The notes: generated by a model from the letters alone, not told the origin. A stretch of 5,390 bases of DNA from Rhodobiaceae bacterium (GCA_002401305.2 NVSO02000058.1:1-5390); one strand, 5' to 3'; shown: positions 1 through 5,390, counted from the stretch's first letter. Numbers and translations: made by a program.

Positions 1-1005
1 GGTGCTCGCAATGCCTTTAGGCATCGCAACGCCCAAATGGGTAAACGCTTGCGGCGTCAAAATACGCCCGCGCGGTGTGCGGTTCACAAACCCCTGCTGA
101 ATAAGGTAGGGCTCAATAATCTCTTCAATGGCATCGCGCGGCTCAGACAAAGAGGCTGCAATCGTCTCAATGCCAACCGGCCCACCGCCAAAATTCACCG
201 CCACACAGCGCAAATAGCGATGATCAAGCGCATCGAGACCACGCTTATCCACCTCTAACCGAGAAAGCGCGCGGTCTGCCGTCTCAAAGGAAATTTCAAG
301 GTCGCCGTCCACCGCCGCAAAGTCACGAACACGGCGGAGCAAACGCCCTGCCACACGCGGTGTGCCGCGCGCCCGGCGTGCAATTTCGCGCGCGCCCTCA
401 TCACTAATGCCAATGCCCAGCACAGACGCGCCGCGTCGAACAATGGAAAGCAGCTCGTCTTCCTCGTAAAAATTCAACCGCACAGGAATGCCAAATCGAT
501 CCCGCAAAGGAGTTGTGAGCAATCCTGTGCGCGTCGTCGCCCCGACCAACGTAAACGGTGCCAAATCAATTTTGACAGAGCGCGCCGCAGGGCCCTCACC
601 GATGATCAAGTCCAGCTCAAAATCTTCCATAGCCGGATAAAGAATTTCCTCAACCGCGGGAGCAAGCCTGTGGATCTCATCGATAAACAACACATCATGT
701 TCTTCTAGATTAGTAAGCAGCGCAGCAAGGTCACCGGCCTTGGCAATCACAGGCCCCGACGTCGCTTTGAAACCAACATTAAGTTCACGCGCCATAATTT
801 GAGCAAGCGTCGTCTTGCCAAGCCCTGGCGGGCCGGCAAAAAGAACATGGTCCAGCGCTTCATTGCGTTGTTTGGCGGCCTTAATAAAGACCTCAAGATT
901 GGCGCGCACTTGCGCTTGGCCCACAAATTCAGAAAGCCGCTGTGGCCGAAAATGAGTTTCCCCGTCCTGCCCATCCTTCAAGGCATCGATCAACCGGTCG
1001 CTCAT
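1..1005 (-). CDS. ruvB: Holliday junction branch migration ATPase RuvB (3' end cut by window edge)
   Basis: RuvB is the AAA+ motor that, as hexamers loaded by RuvA, pumps DNA through Holliday junctions in recombinational repair. Reading the minus strand from the ATG at 1005 gives 335 uninterrupted codons to the window edge with no stop. Family members are usually about 335-350 residues, so only a few C-terminal residues should be missing. Visible motifs are Walker A GPPGLGKT (58-65), Walker B with DEIH (109-112), sensor 1 around LVGATTRTG (153-161), the LRDRFG arginine-finger segment (167-172) and sensor 2 GTPR (214-217). A C-terminal winged-helix DNA-binding domain follows, from about 256. 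The start is supported by AAGGAG 7 bases upstream and by an ATGA overlap with the ruvA stop, which indicates translational coupling. It is the last gene of ruvCAB. Nothing is aberrant in the visible part. Identification is essentially certain. Confidence 0.98.
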   Translation of the reverse strand, partial: MSDRLIDALKDGQDGETHFRPQRLSEFVGQAQVRANLEVFIKAAKQRNEALDHVLFAGPPGLGKTTLAQIMARELNVGFKATSGPVIAKAGDLAALLTNLEEHDVLFIDEIHRLAPAVEEILYPAMEDFELDLIIGEGPAARSVKIDLAPFTLVGATTRTGLLTTPLRDRFGIPVRLNFYEEDELLSIVRRGASVLGIGISDEGAREIARRARGTPRVAGRLLRRVRDFAAVDGDLEISFETADRALSRLEVDKRGLDALDHRYLRCVAVNFGGGPVGIETIAASLSEPRDAIEEIIEPYLIQQGFVNRTPRGRILTPQAFTHLGVAMPKGIAST

Positions 1006-1628
1006 CGTGCCAACTCCTTAAGCCCACGTCGGATCAACATTTCCGCCGTCGCCCCTTCATCAGATACAGCCGCCGCCGCGCCAATCGCTTGACGGGCATG
1101 TGCATCGGGATAACCCAAATTCACCAAGGCCGAAATAGCGTCTTCCGCCGGTCCACTGCTTAGCGTAATCGCAGACCCATTCCCAGAGCCCTCAGGCAAT
1201 GTACCAACCTGCAAGCTGAGTGCGCTCGACGGCACTTTGTCTTTAAGCTCACTCACAATACGCGCCGCAAGCTTAGGGCCCACACCAGAGGTTTGCGCCA
1301 CAGCCTTTTTATCTTGGGTATTGATCGCACTGGTCAACCCAACAATGCCGAGCGTTCCCAGCACCGCGAGTGCCACCCGTGCACCAACCCCTTGCACGCT
1401 TTGCAGAATTTTAAACCAATCGCGCTCGGCGACATCCAAAAAACCGAACAGCCGAAATTGGTCTTCGCGCACATATGTTTCGATCAACAAAGCAGCTGGG
1501 TCACCGGGCCCGCCCAGGCCGCGCAACGTGGTGGAAGAACAGGAGACCAAATAGCCCACACCACCCACATCAAGGATCATCCACCCCTCGCCGATTTCAT
1601 CAACAATACCTTTTAGTTTGCCGATCAT
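1002..1628 (-). CDS. ruvA: Holliday junction DNA helicase subunit RuvA
   Basis: RuvA forms a tetramer that holds the Holliday junction in a square-planar form and recruits RuvB rings. The 208-residue product is of normal length. It starts MIGKLKGIV, the canonical N terminus of the OB-fold domain I (about 1-64). The acidic pin residues E55 and D56 within [10 protein letters not shown], which separate the strands at the crossover, are present. Domain II contains two helix-hairpin-helix segments, [16 protein letters not shown] (75-90) and the one around [13 protein letters not shown] (113-125). A linker (about 131-158) leads to the RuvB-binding domain III (about 160-208, with [16 protein letters not shown]). 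The ATG overlaps the ruvC stop by 4 bases (ATGA) and its own stop overlaps ruvB in the same way. An AGGGAG lies 9 bases before the start, inside ruvC. Identification is secure. Confidence 0.98.
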   Translation of the reverse strand: MIGKLKGIVDEIGEGWMILDVGGVGYLVSCSSTTLRGLGGPGDPAALLIETYVREDQFRLFGFLDVAERDWFKILQSVQGVGARVALAVLGTLGIVGLTSAINTQDKKAVAQTSGVGPKLAARIVSELKDKVPSSALSLQVGTLPEGSGNGSAITLSSGPAEDAISALVNLGYPDAHARQAIGAAAAVSDEGATAEMLIRRGLKELAR

Positions 1629-2218
1629 CGTCGAGCACTCCCTACTGTCCGTCTTTGGCCCGCGCCACGTTGAGAAGAAGATTTCTTCGCCCCGTCAGCC
1701 GCCTCTATCTTTGCCAGTGCCGCCTCAATCCGCCCAGAACTCCCGCGCATATGAGCGTGACAAATCGCTGTCGCCAACGCATCGGCCGAATGTTCACTAT
1801 CAATCTCGCAACGGGGAAGCAGAATTTCCACCATCATCCGGATCTGCGCTTTACCCGCGTGCCCTGCACCCACGACTGATTTTTTGATTTTGTTGGGCGC
1901 ATATTCCGCCACCGGAATGCCCGCGCGCGCCGGCACTAAAAGCGCAATGCCGCGTGCTTGGCCCAGCTTCAAAGCCGCCACCGCATCCCGCGCCATAAAA
2001 GCTGTTTCAACGGCGGCTTCATGTGGCAGAAACTGCTCCATCACTTTCACCAGCCCGGTTTCCAACATCACCAGTCGTTCCGCCAAACTCAACGAGCCAT
2101 CTGACTTCACAGTACCATTGCCCAAATGGGTCAATTTAGCGCCGGTCATTTCAACCACGCCCCACCCAGTGGAGCGCAGGCCGGGGTCTATCCCCAAAAG
2201 TTTGAGTGCACCGCTCAT
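1625..2218 (-). CDS. ruvC: Crossover junction endodeoxyribonuclease RuvC
   Basis: RuvC is the dimeric, Mg2+-dependent resolvase that nicks opposite strands of a Holliday junction. The 197-residue protein has the RNase H-like fold signature LGIDPGLRSTGWG (8-20). The four acidic or metal-binding positions are visible as D11, E71 (VETAF), H143 and D146 (HSADALA). The third is His, as in Thermus thermophilus RuvC, rather than the Asp of the E. coli enzyme. KLGQARG (84-90) is the conserved DNA-binding and dimer helix region. The C terminus after about residue 160 is a low-complexity Ala/Ser/Arg/Lys tail, making the protein some 20-25 residues longer than E. coli RuvC. It is the first gene of ruvCAB. 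The start codon has only a weak Shine-Dalgarno match: an AGGGACG sits about 14 bases upstream. No LexA-type GTTC-N7-GTTC box was seen in the leader. Confidence 0.98.
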   Translation of the reverse strand: MSGALKLLGIDPGLRSTGWGVVEMTGAKLTHLGNGTVKSDGSLSLAERLVMLETGLVKVMEQFLPHEAAVETAFMARDAVAALKLGQARGIALLVPARAGIPVAEYAPNKIKKSVVGAGHAGKAQIRMMVEILLPRCEIDSEHSADALATAICHAHMRGSSGRIEAALAKIEAADGAKKSSSQRGAGQRRTVGSARR

Positions 2219-2245
2219 CAGATATCAGATCGTCCCTAAAGTCCT

Positions 2246-2260
2246 GACGCAGCCTGCGTC
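2246..2260. repeat. Perfect 15-base dyad in the ruvC leader
   Basis: GACGCA, a 3-base centre (GCC) and TGCGTC form a perfect inverted repeat 28 bases upstream of the ruvC ATG. It could be an operator half-site pair or a small hairpin in the ruvC 5' leader. There is no U-tract on either side, so it is not a terminator. A GANTC (GAATC) site, the CcrM methylation target, follows directly at 2261-2265. Function is unknown. Confidence 0.5.
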
Positions 2261-2276
2261 GAATCTTTGAAATCTC

Positions 2277-2282
2277 ACTATA
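2277..2282 (-). promoter_or_regulatory. Possible -10 element for ruvCAB
   Basis: On the minus strand TATAGT lies about 60 bases upstream of the ruvC start and just downstream of the yebC terminator, a sensible place for the ruvCAB promoter. No convincing -35 hexamer is seen at 16-18 bases, so this is a weak, position-based call. Confidence 0.25.
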
Positions 2283-2301
2283 CCTAACTTGGCCCAACAT
2301 G

Positions 2302-2361
2302 AAACAAAACAGAAACAAAAACCCTCCCGCCGGTTCCTAGAGAGGTCCAACGGGAGGGTTT
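2302..2361 (-). terminator. Strong rho-independent terminator after yebC
   Basis: On the minus strand an 11-base arm AAACCCTCCCG (2351-2361) pairs with CGGGAGGGTTT (2319-2329). The stem can continue with UUGG/CCGG and a CCU/AGG inner helix. The 3' arm runs directly into a T-rich tract (TTTTTGTTTCTGTTTTG, 2305-2321). It begins about 30 bases after the yebC stop codon. It separates yebC from the ruvCAB operon, so read-through between them should be limited. Confidence 0.9.
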
Positions 2362-2389
2362 GAAATCATCAAAATGGCTTTAAGGGAGG

Positions 2390-3136
2390 TTAGCCCTCCA
2401 GTTTCGCCAGCTCTTCTTCAGAGATATCAAAGTTTGCGTAGACGGTTTGCACATCATCGCAATCTTCAAGCGCATCCATCAGTTTAACGATCGTACCGAC
2501 CTTAGCGCCCACAACTTCGATCAAGTTTTGCGGCTTCCAAATCATTTGAGCAGACTGCGGCTCTCCAAATTTATCTTCCAAAGCCCGCGCAACCTCGTGC
2601 AAAGCACCCACTTCGCAAATCAACTCATGCCCGTCATCATCCGAGATGCAGTCATCCGCGCCTGCATCAATCGCAGCTTCCAGCATCGTGTCTGCATCCG
2701 CAGCATCTGGTCCAAATTTGATCGAGCCAACATGGTCAAACATGAAAGAAACCGCACCGGTCTCGCCCAAATTCCCACCATTTTTGGTGAAAATCGCACG
2801 TATATCGCTCGCTGAACGGTTTTTATTATCGGTAAGGGCTTCAACAATAACGCCGGTACCTGCCGGACCAAAGCCCTCATAGCGGATTTCAAAAAAGTCC
2901 TCACCGCCCTGGTCCGTCGCGCGTTTAATCGCTCGGTCGATATTATCCTTCGGCATGGACTGGGATTTGGCGGCCTGAATAGCAGCCCGCAAACGGGGGT
3001 TGTGATCAGGGTCAGGCATGCCCAACTTGGCTGCAACCATCACCTCTTTAGCAAGCTTGGCAAAAATTTTGCCGCGCTTTTTATCCTGCGCGCCTTTTCT
3101 GTGCTGGATGTTACTAAATTTGGAATGGCCTGCCAT
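2390..3136 (-). CDS. yebC: YebC/TACO1 family (PmpR-like) protein
   Basis: This is a member of the widespread YebC family. Some members were described as DNA-binding transcriptional regulators (PmpR type), and others, with mitochondrial TACO1, act at the ribosome to help translate difficult (polyproline-type) sequences. Which applies here cannot be told from sequence. The 248-residue product has the family length. It has the canonical N terminus [20 protein letters not shown], the segment [13 protein letters not shown] (61-73), the highly conserved [23 protein letters not shown] region (85-107), and [19 protein letters not shown] (116-134), followed by the acidic C-terminal domains. An ATG 30 bases further upstream is in frame, but the ATG at 3136 is preferred. 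It gives the conserved family start and has GGAGGA 3 bases ahead. The gene is flanked by a long intergenic region upstream and its own terminator downstream, so it appears monocistronic. Confidence 0.97.
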   Translation of the reverse strand: MAGHSKFSNIQHRKGAQDKKRGKIFAKLAKEVMVAAKLGMPDPDHNPRLRAAIQAAKSQSMPKDNIDRAIKRATDQGGEDFFEIRYEGFGPAGTGVIVEALTDNKNRSASDIRAIFTKNGGNLGETGAVSFMFDHVGSIKFGPDAADADTMLEAAIDAGADDCISDDDGHELICEVGALHEVARALEDKFGEPQSAQMIWKPQNLIEVVGAKVGTIVKLMDALEDCDDVQTVYANFDISEEELAKLEG

Positions 3137-3196
3137 AAATCCTCCGACATTTAATAGGCGGTGCAATCAATCCAAGACCCGGAGCGGCACCTTCAT

Positions 3197-3224
3197 TAGA
3201 TAATGTATTGAGTTCTTATACGAA
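3197..3224 (-). promoter_or_regulatory. Weak candidate promoter for yebC
   Basis: On the minus strand TTCGTA (3219-3224), a 16-base spacer and TATCTA (3197-3202) lie about 60 bases upstream of the yebC ATG. The -35 match is poor (3 of 6 to TTGACA). It is listed because yebC needs a promoter here and this is the best sigma70-like pair seen. Confidence 0.2.
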
Positions 3225-3273
3225 TGCTCACGGGGAAAATCCATACAGGAATTGACTTTACCCTATTTCAGCG

Positions 3274-3306
3274 ACCCCTAAGCCAAAAAAGAAATACACC
3301 CCTAAG
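3274..3306. repeat. Pair of 9-base direct repeats 24 bases apart
   Basis: ACCCCTAAG occurs at 3274-3282 and again at 3298-3306, a centre-to-centre spacing of 24 bases, in the middle of the yebC upstream region. They may be paired binding sites for a regulator of yebC or of whatever is transcribed rightward from about 3340. No known regulator motif is recognised. Confidence 0.4.
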
Positions 3307-3339
3307 TTGTATTAACTATTTGGTAACCTATCTAAGGTT
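3307..3339 (+). promoter_or_regulatory. Candidate plus-strand promoter with CtrA-like box and dyad
   Basis: TTGTAT (3307-3312), a 16-base spacer and TATCTA (3329-3334) form a plausible sigma70-like promoter facing right into the hairpin-rich segment. Overlapping it is TTAA-N7-GTAA (3312-3326), which is 7 of 8 bases of the CtrA consensus TTAA-N7-TTAA of alphaproteobacteria. An inverted repeat AACCT/AGGTT follows (3325-3329 and 3335-3339). These matches are short and could arise by chance in this AT-richer stretch. CtrA control is an inference. Confidence 0.25.
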
Positions 3340-3633
3340 TAGTTGGACTTAGAGAGCAACCTATGGGAGCTTTCTCATGCCGAAGCAACTTAGAGAAGAG
3401 TTGATTCGACAGGCCATCAACCTGCTCTTCCGACGAGCCCTACTTCACCCGGTAGGCCTCAATCCTTCGCTTGGCGAAGGTCGGACACCCAAGACAGGTT
3501 GGCGGATCCAAGGGCTCTGGTGGCTTCCCGCCCCACTCCATCTGTCAGGGCCCGACAAACGCTGTTAACACCCCAGCAGCGTTCCAGCACTCCGTCTCCT
3601 CACGAACGCCTCATGAGGGAGACGGAGCATTGG
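3335..3633 (+). ncRNA. Hairpin-dense intergenic segment, candidate structured RNA (no family recognised)
   Basis: Consecutive inverted repeats fill this segment. They are AGGTT/AACCT (3335-3339, 3358-3362) and an 11-bp stem 3395-3405 with 3416-3420 plus 3425-3430, carrying a 4-base bulge. CCTAC/GTAGG follows (3439-3443, 3452-3456), then a perfect CCTTCGC-TTG-GCGAAGG hairpin (3464-3480). GGGCTCTG/CAGGGCCC (3512-3519, 3546-3553) may be enclosed by GTCGG/CCGAC. The last two are AACGCTG/CAGCGTT (3558-3564, 3577-3583) and CTCCGTCTCC/GGAGACGGAG (3590-3599, 3618-3627). Wobble positions in the GGGCTCTG and AACGCTG stems favour the plus strand, while the last hairpin slightly favours the minus strand, so the strand is uncertain. 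A 63-codon frame (3377-3568, GGGAG 7 bases before its ATG) runs through it. Its codon use is unlike the neighbouring genes, with AGA, CGA and CTA. No hallmark of RNase P, SRP or tmRNA was found. It could instead be a dispersed repeat or a decayed element. Confidence 0.35.
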
Positions 3634-3634
3634 A

Positions 3635-3660
3635 GAAAAAATAAACCTATCAGTTTATCA
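3635..3660 (-). terminator. Weak AU-rich intrinsic terminator after the metallophosphoesterase gene
   Basis: On the minus strand ATAAAC and GTTTAT form a 6-bp stem (3653-3658 with 3641-3646; 7 bp if a flanking G-U pair is counted) around a 6-base loop. A run of six T residues, then CTCC, follows directly. It starts about 20 bases after the stop codon at 3679, where the fcl-ymdB transcript would be expected to end. The stem is short and AT-rich, so termination may be inefficient. The large hairpin at 3584-3633 just downstream could reinforce it or protect the 3' end. Confidence 0.5.
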
Positions 3661-3678
3661 AGAAGGCTTCAGAGAATT

Positions 3679-4515
3679 CTAAGCTGTGCCTGATTTTGAA
3701 GCTTTTGCTGGCGTAGCGCTTTTAAGCCGCCCACCCCGGCGGAACGGCTCAATGCTTGTGGCCAGGCCCGTGACAGGATCGGTTTCCACCAAAACACCAC
3801 ATAGTGTGGCAGGCCCCAATGCGGGGGAAAAACGCCCGCTAGAAATTTTCGTCTGGAACCGATTAACCGGCTCATTCTTGTCCATGCCGATGACCGAATC
3901 ATAATCTCCGCACATGCCCGCATCTGTTTGGTAGGCCGTGCCATCATTGAAAATCTGAGCATCAGCGGTTGGCACATGGCTGTGCGTTCCGACAACCAAA
4001 CTTGCCCGTCCATCACAAAAGTGGCCCATCGCCATTTTCTCAGACGTCGCTTCCGCGTGGAAATCCACCAACACAAAATCAGCGATGTCGCCGAGCGGCG
4101 TTTCATCCAGTGCTTCACCCACTGAAGCAAAAGGGCAATCCAGCGCATCCATAAAGACGCGGCCCATGGCATTGATCACCAACACCTGCTGGCCTTTTTC
4201 AGTTTGATAAAGACAACTCCCTCGGCCTGGCGTGCCTTGAGGGAAATTGCGGGGGCGAATGAGGCGGCTTTCTTGATCCACATGAATCATGGCTTCGCGT
4301 TGATCCCACGCATGATTGCCCAATGTGATCACATCCACACCGCAATCATAAAGCTCTTCGCAAATCGCCTTGGTAATCCCAAACCCACCTGCTGCGTTTT
4401 CACCGTTCACGACAACAAAGTCCAAATCCAGTTCCGTACGCAGCCGGGGCATTTGATCAACAATAGCCTCGCGCGCAGAACGCCCAACAATGTCGCCTAA
4501 AAACAAAACACGCAT
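3679..4515 (-). CDS. YmdB/TIGR00282 family di-metal metallophosphoesterase
   Basis: This is a calcineurin-like phosphoesterase of the YmdB family. Studied members hydrolyse 2',3'- or 3',5'-cyclic nucleotides, and B. subtilis YmdB affects biofilm and motility decisions. The substrate here is unknown. The 278-residue product retains the full metal and active-site set: D8 (FLGDIVG), E39 and N40 (VVNGENAAGG), N67 and H68 (TLGNHAWD), H153 (VDFHAEATSEK), and H178 and H180 (GTHSHVPTAD). These match the positions known for YmdB closely. AYQTDAGMCGDYDSVIG (194-210) is another conserved family block. The C terminus after about 262 is a short Lys/Ala/Ser tail. No signal peptide is seen, so it is cytoplasmic. 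The ATG lies 25 bases after the fcl stop, with AAGGA about 9 bases ahead, so the two genes are probably co-transcribed. Confidence 0.95.
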   Translation of the reverse strand: MRVLFLGDIVGRSAREAIVDQMPRLRTELDLDFVVVNGENAAGGFGITKAICEELYDCGVDVITLGNHAWDQREAMIHVDQESRLIRPRNFPQGTPGRGSCLYQTEKGQQVLVINAMGRVFMDALDCPFASVGEALDETPLGDIADFVLVDFHAEATSEKMAMGHFCDGRASLVVGTHSHVPTADAQIFNDGTAYQTDAGMCGDYDSVIGMDKNEPVNRFQTKISSGRFSPALGPATLCGVLVETDPVTGLATSIEPFRRGGRLKSATPAKASKSGTA

Positions 4516-4540
4516 AACCTAAAATCCTTAAAAGCGGGCC

Positions 4541-5155
4541 TCAAAAGCAAGTCACACCCTGCTCTGTAACCATCCAATCCAGTTGCTGGTCGTGCGCGCC
4601 GCGCGGCACCTCCTCCAACAACTGACATTCATATCCCAAGCCAATAGCGACCACGTCGCCTGCTTGCCGTAATTTCTCCAGCGTCCGGTCATAAAAACCA
4701 CCGCCATATCCTAACCGATAGCCCTCGGTGTCCACACCGAGCAGAGGCACCAGCACTACATCAGGTATAAATTGCGCAGCCCCGGCTTTGGGCACCCGTG
4801 TGCCAAAGGGTCCTGCCGCACTAGCCTCCCCCGGCGCCCATGCCCCAAAAACCAGAGGAACATCTACATCAATCACCCAAGGCAAACCAGTCTGGTGACC
4901 AATTCCGTGAAGCCGCTCCAACAAAGGCAGCGGGCTCATTTCAGAATGAATGGGAAAATAGCCACCAATGGTCGCCTTTTGCGCCAAGGGCAAATCAGCC
5001 AATATCTCAAAAAGAATGACATCGCTCACACGGCTGACGACATCCTCATCAGCCTGAGCCTGTGCAAGGTCGCGTCGCGCCCGCAAATCCGCCCGCAAAG
5101 CGCTTTTGCGTGCCGTCAGCTCCTCATTGTCTCCCGCGTTCAAAGCACTGCTCAA
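4541..5155 (-). CDS. 5-formyltetrahydrofolate cyclo-ligase (5,10-methenyl-THF synthetase)
   Basis: This enzyme converts 5-formyl-THF to 5,10-methenyl-THF using ATP, returning a storage or inhibitory folate to the one-carbon pool. Counting from the TTG at 5155 the product has 204 residues, close to the family norm. Conserved blocks are the basic N-terminal ALRADLRARRD (20-30), GGYFPIHSEMSPLPLL (65-80) in the folate pocket, LVPLLGVDTEGYRLGYGGGFYDR (about 135-157) with the signature nucleotide/Mg-binding loop, and the C-terminal IGLGYECQLLEEVPRGAHD (171-189). There is no in-frame ATG near the 5' end. TTG at 5155 is chosen because GGAAAGG ends 8 bases ahead. TTG at 5179, giving 212 residues, is the longest possible start but has no Shine-Dalgarno, and a stop lies six codons further upstream. 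The gene lies directly downstream of the 6S RNA-like gene, as the orthologous ygfA/fau does in many proteobacteria, and precedes the metallophosphoesterase. Confidence 0.95.
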   Translation of the reverse strand: MSSALNAGDNEELTARKSALRADLRARRDLAQAQADEDVVSRVSDVILFEILADLPLAQKATIGGYFPIHSEMSPLPLLERLHGIGHQTGLPWVIDVDVPLVFGAWAPGEASAAGPFGTRVPKAGAAQFIPDVVLVPLLGVDTEGYRLGYGGGFYDRTLEKLRQAGDVVAIGLGYECQLLEEVPRGAHDQQLDWMVTEQGVTCF

Positions 5156-5163
5156 ATCCGAGA

Positions 5164-5170
5164 CCTTTCC
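5164..5170 (-). promoter_or_regulatory. Shine-Dalgarno that decides the fcl start
   Basis: GGAAAGG on the minus strand is followed by 8 bases and then TTG at 5155. It is the only good ribosome binding site near the 5' end of the frame. It would lie inside the coding region if translation began at the TTG at 5179. Confidence 0.5.
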
Positions 5171-5202
5171 AACCGCCAAACTGAAGGCTTTGGCTCACCA
5201 TA

Positions 5203-5224
5203 TATCTACACATTAATATAGATA
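5203..5224. repeat. AT-rich inverted repeat between 6S RNA and fcl
   Basis: TATCTA (5203-5208) and TAGATA (5219-5224) are 6-base arms around a 10-base AT-rich spacer at the 3' border of the 6S RNA-like element. It may mark a processing or termination point for the 6S transcript, but the stem is weak and no T-run follows. The right arm touches the 6S closing stem. Confidence 0.3.
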
Positions 5225-5379
5225 GGGACGTGCTGAGCTAAAGGGCCCGGCTAAATGCCCAGCTAAATGAAAGTGTGAGAGCCACCCAGACCGTTGAATG
5301 ATGTTTTCCTCGGAGACCTACAAGTGTAGGTGGGCGCCGTTTACGCAAGACCACGGTCGAGCACAGGGACAGCTCCCTA
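5223..5379 (-). ncRNA. ssrS: 6S RNA (alphaproteobacterial type)
   Basis: 6S RNA mimics an open promoter and sequesters housekeeping-sigma RNA polymerase. It is often encoded immediately upstream of the 5-formyl-THF cyclo-ligase gene, as here. On the minus strand the ends pair through UAGGGA/UCCCUA (5374-5379 with 5223-5228), giving about 157 nt, a normal size for alphaproteobacterial 6S. Inside, CGCCCA pairs with UGGGUG (5331-5336 with 5283-5288). The hairpin CCUAC-ACUU-GUAGG (5317-5330) sits next to it, consistent with the 6S terminal arm. The less paired tracts 5345-5370 and 5250-5280 would be the two sides of the central bubble. The 3' part holds three UUUAGC copies. The exact ends are inferred from pairing. 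The call rests on genomic position, size and fold rather than on an alignment. Confidence 0.75.
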
Positions 5380-5390
5380 GAAGAACGTAA

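Noticed and set aside
1475..1879. Plus-strand open frames antisense to ruvA and ruvC
   Set aside because: They lie opposite well-conserved genes, have unremarkable Arg/Pro/Ser-rich translations and no family resemblance; they are shadows of the minus-strand genes.
2219..2300. LexA/SOS operator upstream of ruvC
   Set aside because: No GTTC-N7-GTTC or reverse complement was seen in the leader.
3137..3166. N-terminal extension of YebC from an upstream in-frame ATG
   Set aside because: The extra residues are not part of the conserved family start; the ATG at 3136 has GGAGGA directly ahead and yields [15 protein letters not shown].
3395..3430. tRNA- or tmRNA-like T-loop (GATTCGAC) inside a stem
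   Set aside because: No acceptor stem, no CCA end, no tag-coding sequence and no second tRNA-like arm were found; the match is only a few bases.
3325..3651. Possible mobile element bounded by repeated AACCTATC (3325-3332 and 3644-3651)
   Set aside because: The 8-base repeat could be a target duplication, but the inner ends show no terminal inverted repeats, no transposase is present, and AACCTAT also occurs at 3358-3364 inside.
3499..3693. Plus-strand frame of about 64 codons overlapping the hairpin segment and the end of the metallophosphoesterase gene
   Set aside because: It has no ribosome binding site, crosses several hairpins, runs into the 3' end of a conserved gene, and looks like chance.
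1..5390. CRISPR array, prophage, toxin-antitoxin or defence genes
   Set aside because: No regularly spaced repeats, integrase, transposase or recognisable defence proteins; all confident genes are core housekeeping.

Overview
The window carries a compact housekeeping locus of an alphaproteobacterium, with all confident genes on the minus strand. In order of transcription (right to left) they are: a 6S RNA-like gene, 5-formyltetrahydrofolate cyclo-ligase, a YmdB/TIGR00282-type metallophosphoesterase, a roughly 540-base intergenic stretch, a YebC/TACO1-family protein, and the ruvC-ruvA-ruvB Holliday-junction operon. RuvB runs off the left edge. The alphaproteobacterial assignment rests on this gene order (6S RNA beside the folate ligase, then ymdB, yebC and ruvCAB), on the RuvC active site with His in the third catalytic position, and on scattered GANTC sites. 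The genus cannot be read from the sequence.

Region by region (window coordinates): 1-2218 holds ruvB (partial), ruvA and ruvC. They are joined by two 4-base ATGA stop/start overlaps, so they form one translationally coupled unit. The leader upstream of ruvC (2219-2300) contains a perfect 15-base dyad. At 2302-2361 a strong intrinsic terminator ends the yebC transcript, so ruvCAB must largely use its own promoter. yebC occupies 2390-3136. Between 3137 and 3678 no gene is confidently recognisable, but 3335-3633 is packed with consecutive hairpins. It also has a possible plus-strand promoter and a short plus-strand reading frame, and it is the one part of the window not explained by known genes. 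A weak AU-rich terminator (3635-3660) follows the metallophosphoesterase (3679-4515). The folate ligase (4541-5155 or 5179) starts with TTG, and the 6S RNA-like element occupies about 5223-5379.

Functionally, RuvA binds and opens the four-way junction, RuvB is the hexameric ATPase motor, and RuvC resolves the junction. YebC is a translation-associated or regulatory factor that commonly travels with ruv genes. The cyclo-ligase recycles 5-formyl-THF, and the 6S RNA next to it binds sigma70-type RNA polymerase. The YmdB-like enzyme is a di-metal phosphodiesterase. Most of the window is ordinary core genome. The points worth a second look are the hairpin-rich intergenic region, the 6S/fcl junction, and the ruvC leader dyad.
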